A DNA stretch of 10,887 nucleotides, from assembly GCA_035263725.1 (NCBI GenBank), contig DATFRC010000266.1:1-10887 (forward strand). The letters are read 5' to 3'. This document shows positions 6,530-10,887 of this stretch, one piece after another. Source of the DNA: DASXRA01 sp035263725 (GTDB lineage: Bacteria; Actinomycetota; Actinomycetes; Mycobacteriales; Jatrophihabitantaceae). The notes beneath the pieces are model-generated. The model was not told where the DNA came from and ran no database searches. It saw nothing but the letters and a program-made list of their open reading frames with translations. The translations under genes were made by a program, and so were the position numbers. The first letter of the stretch is position 1, and every line of letters starts with the position of its first letter.

Positions 6530-7562
6530 TGCGTGGCCCGGCGTCATCGAGGCCTATCGGTCCCGGTTGCCGGTCAGCGATGTCACGCCGGTAATCACCC
6601 TGCGCGAGGGCGGCACACCGCTTCTTCCGGCTCCCACGCTCTCGCACCGTACGGGCTGCGAGGTGTACCTGAAGGTCGAGGGCGCCAACCCGACCGGTTC
6701 GTTCAAGGATCGCGGCATGACGGTGGCGATCTCGAAGGCGGCCGAGGAGGGCGCCAAGGCGGTGATCTGTGCGTCCACCGGCAATACCTCGGCGAGCGCC
6801 GCGGCCTATGCGGTACGCGCCGGCATGACGTGCGCGGTGCTCGTCCCGCAGGGAAAGATCGCGCTGGGCAAGATGGCGCAGGCTCTCGTCCACGGCGCCA
6901 AATTCCTGCAAGTCGACGGCAACTTCGACGACTGCCTGGAACTTGCCCGCAAGCTTGCCGTGGACTACCCCGTGGCACTGGTCAACTCCGTCAATCCACA
7001 CCGCATCCAAGGACAGAAGACCGCCGCATTCGAGGTCTGCGACGCGCTGGGTCGCGCGCCGGACGTGCACTGCATCCCCGTTGGCAACGCCGGCAACATC
7101 ACTGCGTACTGGCGCGGCTATTGCGAGTACGAAACCGCCCCTCGCATGTTCGGCTTCCAGGCTGCGGGCGCGGCACCGCTGGTGGTCGGCGCTCCGGTTA
7201 AAGCCCCGGTGACGATCGCTACCGCGATACGGATCGGCAACCCCGCGTCGTGGACCGGTGCCGAGACCGCCCGCGACGAGTCGCGTGGTCTCATCGATGC
7301 CGTGACCGACAAGCAGATCCTGGAGGCATATCGGCTGTTGGCCCGCTCCGAGGCGGTGTTCGTCGAGCCCGCCTCTGCCGCGAGCGTCGCCGGCCTGCTA
7401 GCCACTGCCGCGGACGGCCGGCTCCCGGTCGGTTCGGTCGTCGTGTGCACGCTCACCGGCCACGGGCTCAAGGACCCCGAGTGGGCGATCTCGGGGGCCC
7501 CGAAGCCGATCACCGTCCCAATCGACGGCCACGAGGCCGCCGCTGCGCTGGGGCTCGGCTGA
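6522..7562 (+). CDS. thrC: Threonine synthase
   Basis: A 346-residue PLP enzyme of fold type II that converts O-phosphohomoserine to threonine and phosphate, the last step of the pathway, in the cytoplasm. NPTGSFKDRGM (57-66) holds the PLP lysine K62. ASTGNTSAS (84-92) is the substrate-loop Asn region. The phosphate-binding glycine loop is PVGNAGN (186-192), and TLTGHGLKDP (310-319) is the C-terminal signature. The length and the short N-terminus match the compact actinobacterial type rather than the long fungal/E. coli type. GTG 6522 is chosen over later candidates. It overlaps the end of hom by 8 bases, GAGGGG lies 7 bases upstream, and the protein then begins at the expected WPGVIEAYR. Coupled translation with hom and thrB is likely. 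Confidence 0.97.
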   Translation: MNDAWPGVIEAYRSRLPVSDVTPVITLREGGTPLLPAPTLSHRTGCEVYLKVEGANPTGSFKDRGMTVAISKAAEEGAKAVICASTGNTSASAAAYAVRAGMTCAVLVPQGKIALGKMAQALVHGAKFLQVDGNFDDCLELARKLAVDYPVALVNSVNPHRIQGQKTAAFEVCDALGRAPDVHCIPVGNAGNITAYWRGYCEYETAPRMFGFQAAGAAPLVVGAPVKAPVTIATAIRIGNPASWTGAETARDESRGLIDAVTDKQILEAYRLLARSEAVFVEPASAASVAGLLATAADGRLPVGSVVVCTLTGHGLKDPEWAISGAPKPITVPIDGHEAAAALGLG

Positions 7563-8473
7563 TGGCGCGGCCGGCCTTTCGTGCGGGCACGGTGCACGTG
7601 CGCGCGCCCGCGACCTGCGCCAACCTCGGTCCGGCATTCGATGCGGCCGCTTTGGCGCTCGCACTGTACGACGACGCGATGGCTCGGATCGGCGACGACG
7701 GGCTGGTGCTCGACGTGGCCGGCGAAGGCGCCGACGAGGTCCCGCGCGACGACTCGCACCTGGTGGCACGGGCGATGAGCACCGTATTCGGGCGGCTGGG
7801 TGGGCAGCCCCGCGGCATCGAGCTGGTGTGTGCCAACAGGATTCCGCACCGGCGGGGGCTGGGTTCGTCGGCGGCCGCGATCGTGTCCGGCGTGCTCTTG
7901 GCTCGGGCGCTGGTGGTCGGCGGCGAGACTGCACTGCCCGACGCGGAGGTGCTGGCGCTGGCTGCGGAGCTCGAGGGGCATCCGGACAATGTCGCCGCGT
8001 GCCTGCTCGGCGGGTTGGCGATCGCCTGGTCCGGCGACGGCGGCGCAGAGGCCGTGCGCCTCGAGCCCAACCCGGCGATCTTGCCCGCGGTGCTCGTCCC
8101 GCCGGCGACCGCGTCGACGGGCGAGGCCCGTGACCTGCTGCCGGAGCAGGTGCCGCACGCCGACGCGGCCTTCAACGCGGCACGCTCGGCTCTGCTCGTC
8201 ACCGCGCTGACCGCGCAGCCGGCGGCGCTGCTGGCCGCCACCGAGGACCGGCTGCACCAGCCCTATCGCGCGGTATCTGTTGGTGAGAGCGCAGCGCTCG
8301 TGAGCAAGCTGCGCGGCACCGGGCTGCCGGCAGTCGTCTCCGGAGCGGGACCGACCGTGCTGGTGCTCGCACGCACGCCGGCGGAGGTCGGGGCGGCACT
8401 CGAGCAGGCGCCGGAAGGCTGGCGCGCCGAGCAGGTAGCGGTCGCGGCCACCGGCGCGCACCTCGTGCGCTGA
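7562..8473 (+). CDS. thrB: Homoserine kinase (GHMP family)
   Basis: A 303-residue cytoplasmic kinase that phosphorylates homoserine with ATP, giving the substrate of the preceding thrC product. The N-terminal VRAPATCANLGPAFD (13-27) is the GHMP motif 1 region. The usual GPGFD is GPAFD here. The phosphate-binding motif 2 is IPHRRGLGSSAAA (94-106). EGHPDNVAA (138-146) is the catalytic/metal segment, STGEAR (185-190) and RLHQPYR (230-236) are homoserine-kinase signatures, and SGAGPTVL (260-267) is motif 3. The ATG shares one base with the thrC stop (TGATG), typical of termination-reinitiation. It is the last gene of the coupled run, and a gap of over 300 bases follows. Confidence 0.96.
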   Translation: MARPAFRAGTVHVRAPATCANLGPAFDAAALALALYDDAMARIGDDGLVLDVAGEGADEVPRDDSHLVARAMSTVFGRLGGQPRGIELVCANRIPHRRGLGSSAAAIVSGVLLARALVVGGETALPDAEVLALAAELEGHPDNVAACLLGGLAIAWSGDGGAEAVRLEPNPAILPAVLVPPATASTGEARDLLPEQVPHADAAFNAARSALLVTALTAQPAALLAATEDRLHQPYRAVSVGESAALVSKLRGTGLPAVVSGAGPTVLVLARTPAEVGAALEQAPEGWRAEQVAVAATGAHLVR

Positions 8474-8481
8474 GCCGAGTC

Positions 8482-8506
8482 GCGCGCGATACGGGAACAA
8501 GCGCGC
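8482..8506 (+). terminator. Weak GC inverted repeat after thrB
   Basis: GCGCGC (8482-8487) and GCGCGC (8501-8506) can pair around a 13-base loop just after the thrB stop. There is no T-tract, and the next promoter-like sequence begins at 8518. It may contribute to ending the biosynthetic transcript, but alternating GC makes such matches easy to find. Confidence 0.2.
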
Positions 8507-8517
8507 CGCCCCCTGTG

Positions 8518-8546
8518 TTGCTCAGGGTGATACGAGCGTCTACGCT
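8518..8546 (+). promoter_or_regulatory. Candidate rho promoter
   Basis: TTGCTC (8518-8523), a 17-base spacer, and TACGCT (8541-8546) match the -35 start TTG and the -10 TAnnnT of the main actinobacterial sigma factor at ideal spacing. Transcription would begin near 8552-8554, giving rho its own leader of about 245 nt and separating it from the amino-acid operon. Confidence 0.5.
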
Positions 8547-8654
8547 CAACATCGTCGGTCGCGACGCAGCGACTTTCGCCCACGTCGAGGCAGCGGCAAG
8601 CTCTCAGCCGTTTCATTGCGACTTCGGATCGAAGTTCCTGCGTTATCGCGCTGT

Positions 8655-8784
8655 TTCTTCCGCGTAAAGCGACTGATCAATCAGAGACGTCCCGGCGCTT
8701 GCGCCGGGGACGACCCGGCCGAACCCTGGCCGGGTCATACAGGGCCCAGCGCAGCCCACAGCGCGCGGGCCACCTTCGGAAGGA
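8655..8784 (+). promoter_or_regulatory. Structured rho leader: tandem hairpins, alternative hairpin and possible anti-ribosome-binding-site
   Basis: Hairpin 1 pairs CCCGGCG with CGCCGGG (8691-8697 with 8702-8708, CTTG loop) and can extend outward by three pairs past a bulged G. Hairpin 2 is a perfect 9-bp stem, GACCCGGCC/GGCCGGGTC (8712-8720 with 8728-8736, 7-base loop). GCCGGG of hairpin 1 (8703-8708) can instead pair with CCCGGC of hairpin 2 (8714-8719) around a 5-base loop, which would break both. TTCTTCCG (8655-8662) is complementary, with one G-U, to CGGAAGGA (8777-8784), the likely ribosome binding site, so a long stem could enclose both hairpins and hide it. There is no T-tract. The pairings are read directly; a regulatory role (for example Rho autoregulation) is inferred. 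Confidence 0.4.
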
Positions 8785-8796
8785 TCCGAGATCGCT

Positions 8797-10599
8797 GTGA
8801 CAGACACTTCGGAGCAGATGCTGATAACGGTGGCAAATGTCCCTGACAGCACGTCAGGGCAGGCCACGAACCAGGCGTCGAACGGACCCGCCAGCGTCGC
8901 TCAACCCGCCGATGACTCGACTCGCCCGGCCAAGCGCCGTGGCGGTTCGTTGTCGTCGATGCTCCTGCCCGAACTTCAGGAGCTGGCGAGCAGCATGGGC
9001 ATCCCCACCGCCAAGCAACGCAAGAGCGACCTTGTCGCCGCGATCGAGCAGGCCCGCTCCGGTGCCCGCGCGTCCGCGCCGGTCGCCGACACGGCGCCCG
9101 CCCGACAGCCCGCGGCCAAGCAGCCCGCGCTGACCGAGGCGCCCGCCGGGAGCGGTCCGGCCTCCACCGACACCGCGCCGGGCACACCGCGACGCGAGCG
9201 GCGGGGCGCGAGTCGCCCCGCCGGCAGCCCGACCCCCGCCGTACAGAGCTCCGACGCAGCGACGCCCGATCAGGCGCGCAGCCAGGACGAGCAGCGCCAG
9301 GACGAGCCGGGCCAGCAGAACCAGGGCGGCGGGCAGCCCCGCGACGACGACTTCGACGGCGGGCGCCGCCGTGGCCGTCGCTATCGCGACCGGCGGGGCC
9401 GTAACCGCGATCGGGCCGGCGGTGCCGCGCCCGCTGACGCCGAGCCGACCGTTGCCGAGGACGACGTGCTGCTGCCCGTCGCCGGCATCCTCGACAGCGT
9501 CGAGGAGAAGAACACCTGGTTCATCCGCACCAGCGGCTACTACGCCGGCCCGGACGACATCTACGTCGCCAACTCCTTCGTGCGCCGCTTCGGACTGCGC
9601 CGAGGCGACGCGGTGACCGGCGTCATCCGCCAGCCTCGCGAGGGCGAGCGCCGCGAGAAGTTCAGCCCACTCGTGCGCCTCGACACGGTGAACGGCCGTG
9701 ACCCCGACGACGCGAAGAACCGCGTCGAGTTCACCAAGCTCGTCCCGCTGTACCCGCAGGAGCGGCTGCGCCTGGAGACCGAGCCGCACATGTTCACCAC
9801 GCGCGTTATCGACCTCGTGATGCCGATAGGCAAAGGCCAGCGTGCGCTGATCGTGTCGCCCCCCAAGGCCGGCAAGACGATGATCCTGCAGGCAATCGCC
9901 AAGGCCATCTCGGTGAACAACCCGGAATGCCACCTCATGGTGGTTCTGGTCGACGAGCGGCCGGAGGAAGTCACCGACATGCAACGGTCGGTGAAGGGCG
10001 AGGTCATCGCGTCGACGTTCGACCGGCGCCCGCAGGACCACACCATGGTGGCCGAGCTCTCGATCGAGCGGGCCAAGCGTCTGGTCGAGCTCGGTCACGA
10101 CGTCGTCGTGCTGCTCGATTCGATCACCCGCCTCGGCCGTGCGTACAACCTCGCGGCACCGGCGAGCGGACGCATCCTTTCCGGCGGTATCGACTCGACG
10201 GCACTGCACCTTCCCAAGCGGTTCCTTGGCGCGGCGCGCAACATCGAGAACGGCGGTTCGCTGACCATCATCGCGACGGCGCTGGTGGAGACCGGCTCGC
10301 AGGGCGATCAGGTGATCTTCGAGGAGTACAAGGGCACCGGCAACGCCGAGCTGCGCCTGCGCCGCGACATCGCGGACAAGCGCATCTTCCCGGCCGTCGA
10401 TGTCGATCAGTCGTCGACGCGCAAGGAAGAGCTGCTGCTCTCGCCCGACGAGCTCGCGGTCACCGTGAAGCTGCGCCGGGTGCTGCACGCGCTGGAGCCT
10501 CAGCAAGCGATCGACCTGCTACTCGACCGGCTGCGCAAGACCCGCACCAACATCGAGTTCCTTATGCAGATCGCCAAGACAACCCCCGGAGCTGAATAG
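8797..10599 (+). CDS. rho: Transcription termination factor Rho, with long N-terminal disordered insertion
   Basis: A 600-residue hexameric RNA helicase/ATPase that ends transcription and releases RNA polymerase. The Rho_N helical domain lies at about 51-86 (LLPELQELASSMGI...). About 88-222 is a low-complexity insertion rich in Ala/Pro/Gln, then Asp, and finally Arg/Gly (GGRRRGRRYRDRRGRNRDR, 188-206), expected to be disordered and RNA-binding. The OB-fold primary RNA site is about 223-300 (PVAGILD...FIRTSGYY). The ATPase core has Walker A PPKAGKT (355-361), VDERPEEVTDMQRSVKGEV, Walker B VVVLLDSITRLGRAYN (D441) and the secondary-site loop around LHLPKRFLGAARN. E. coli Rho is about 419 residues, so the excess is mostly the insertion, as in other actinobacteria. 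The GTG start gives MTDT, as in Mycobacterium. GGAAGGA lies 12 bases upstream, which is somewhat far. Confidence 0.97.
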   Translation: MTDTSEQMLITVANVPDSTSGQATNQASNGPASVAQPADDSTRPAKRRGGSLSSMLLPELQELASSMGIPTAKQRKSDLVAAIEQARSGARASAPVADTAPARQPAAKQPALTEAPAGSGPASTDTAPGTPRRERRGASRPAGSPTPAVQSSDAATPDQARSQDEQRQDEPGQQNQGGGQPRDDDFDGGRRRGRRYRDRRGRNRDRAGGAAPADAEPTVAEDDVLLPVAGILDSVEEKNTWFIRTSGYYAGPDDIYVANSFVRRFGLRRGDAVTGVIRQPREGERREKFSPLVRLDTVNGRDPDDAKNRVEFTKLVPLYPQERLRLETEPHMFTTRVIDLVMPIGKGQRALIVSPPKAGKTMILQAIAKAISVNNPECHLMVVLVDERPEEVTDMQRSVKGEVIASTFDRRPQDHTMVAELSIERAKRLVELGHDVVVLLDSITRLGRAYNLAAPASGRILSGGIDSTALHLPKRFLGAARNIENGGSLTIIATALVETGSQGDQVIFEEYKGTGNAELRLRRDIADKRIFPAVDVDQSSTRKEELLLSPDELAVTVKLRRVLHALEPQQAIDLLLDRLRKTRTNIEFLMQIAKTTPGAE

Positions 10600-10609
10600 G
10601 CAGCGCGAG

Positions 10610-10635
10610 TCGCGTGCGCCGATCGCGATACGCGA
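10610..10635 (+). terminator. Possible rho transcript terminator
   Basis: TCGCGT (10610-10615) pairs with ACGCGA (10630-10635) around a 14-base loop that contains the self-complementary ATCGCGAT. It starts 11 bases after the rho stop. No T-tract follows. It is weak evidence and would have to be a U-less type. Confidence 0.25.
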
Positions 10636-10698
10636 TGACACAAACGCACGCACTGCGCGATGAGCGCTCGCGCGAAGAGCCCGCCGCCGCGACGCGGC

Positions 10699-10715
10699 CC
10701 GCGCCGGAGGCGCGG
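10699..10715. repeat. Strong GC hairpin downstream of rho
   Basis: CCGCGCC-GGA-GGCGCGG is a perfect 7-bp stem with a 3-base loop, about 100 bases past the rho stop. It could be a second terminator-like element or one copy of an interspersed palindrome. Nearby, 10737-10750 has a GAGCGGAGCGAG motif of a kind often seen between genes in high-GC genomes. Confidence 0.35.
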
Positions 10716-10871
10716 TGCGGCGCATGAGACGGGCCCGAGCGGAGCGAGTGGTCCGGATCGTGCGGCGCCCAGGCGGGTTAGGTTCGATGGGGCTCTCCAT
10801 AGGCTTGTATCTGGCGGGCGATATCGCCGAGTTGCGCTCGCACCCGAGACTTCCCTGTGGGGCGTGACGGC

Positions 10872-10887
10872 ATGACCAGCGACTGCG
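10872..10887 (+). CDS. Possible start of a following gene, cut by the window edge
   Basis: ATG at 10872-10874 opens a frame reading MTSDC before the window ends. Five residues are too few to identify anything. It sits where a new gene could begin after rho, but the upstream bases give only a weak GTGGGG-like ribosome binding site about 14 bases away. Confidence 0.15.

Larger units (their letters stand above)
10600..10871. other. GC-rich structured stretch after rho, no convincing gene
   Basis: A plus-strand frame with an ATG (10660-10875, 71 residues) is arginine/proline-rich, crosses a strong hairpin and resembles no family I know, so I do not call it. A 26-residue frame (10787-10867, beginning MGLSIGLYLAGD) follows a TAGGTT at 10779-10784, but it is too short to judge. 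No rpmE or prfA sequence is present, although these commonly follow rho in actinobacteria. Confidence 0.4.

Noticed and set aside
5141..6547. 468-residue minus-strand open frame opposite hom
   Set aside because: High-GC antisense frame, rich in Arg/His/Asp, no domain, and directly opposite a well-conserved gene.
8712..8744. Pseudoknot between hairpin 2 loop (CCCT, 8724-8727) and AGGG (8741-8744)
   Set aside because: Only four bases would have to span the 9-bp stem, which is probably too short geometrically.
8616..8846. 76-residue frame with TTG start in the rho leader
   Set aside because: It crosses two strong hairpins, overlaps the rho start out of frame, and has no family resemblance. A leader peptide cannot be excluded but is not supported.
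8854..10506. 550-residue minus-strand open frame opposite rho
   Set aside because: Mirror frame of a conserved coding sequence, with no recognisable motif.
10715..10768. GTGCGGCGC repeated at 10715 and 10760
   Set aside because: A nine-base repeat of pure GC-rich sequence is expected by chance in this composition.
10660..10875. 71-residue frame after rho
   Set aside because: Arg/Pro low-complexity sequence translated from GC palindromes, with no ribosome binding site or homology that I can recognise.
1..10887. CRISPR arrays, insertion sequences, rRNA genes
   Set aside because: No regularly spaced long repeats, transposase motifs or rRNA sequence seen on either strand.

Overview
The window is high-GC DNA from an actinobacterium (Actinomycetota). 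The evidence is the strong G/C bias at third codon positions, the GTG starts, the TAnnnT-type -10 elements, and the gene order argS-lysA-hom-thrC-thrB-rho, which I know from Mycobacterium and relatives. The proteins diverge enough from Mycobacterium that I would not name a genus.

Left end (1-514): this looks like the edge of an integrated element at a tRNA gene. The first 127 bases carry the last 41 codons of a protein resembling the C-terminus of an actinobacterial tyrosine-recombinase integrase. A roughly 310-base stretch with no convincing gene follows. It contains four TGCGGA(C) repeats spaced 11, 10 and 11 bases, about one helical turn apart. It runs up to the 3' end of tRNA-Arg(CCG), which lies on the minus strand at 440-514 and encodes its own CCA.

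Minus-strand pair (629-2079): a DUF3105 gene and a DUF305 gene overlap by ATGA. Both encode single-pass membrane proteins with a predicted outward-facing, histidine-bearing domain. Their function is unknown. They are divergent from argS across 123 bases. That gap holds a candidate argS promoter in which the GTG start sits about where transcription should begin, and a perfect GGGCCG-CA-CGGCCC inverted repeat just upstream of the -10.

Biosynthetic operon (2203-8473): argS, lysA, hom, thrC and thrB are all on the plus strand. Every junction overlaps (by 4, 4, 8 and 1 bases), so the five are probably one translationally coupled transcript. The unit joins arginyl-tRNA charging to lysine biosynthesis (last step, LysA) and threonine biosynthesis (Hom, ThrB, ThrC). 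The ArgS has a striking oddity: the usual HIGH signature reads Thr-Leu-Ala-Ser, with no histidine.

Right end (8474-10887): a 323-base gap contains a good promoter (TTGCTC, 17 bases, TACGCT), giving rho an approximately 245-nt leader. The leader has two tandem GC hairpins with a mutually exclusive alternative pairing, plus a segment complementary to the rho ribosome binding site. The rho gene encodes a 600-residue transcription terminator with a long disordered, Arg/Gly/Gln-rich N-terminal insertion. After rho come 270 bases of GC-rich, structured, apparently non-coding sequence. The rpmE-prfA genes often found next to rho in actinobacteria are not within that distance. A possible new start codon lies at the very edge.
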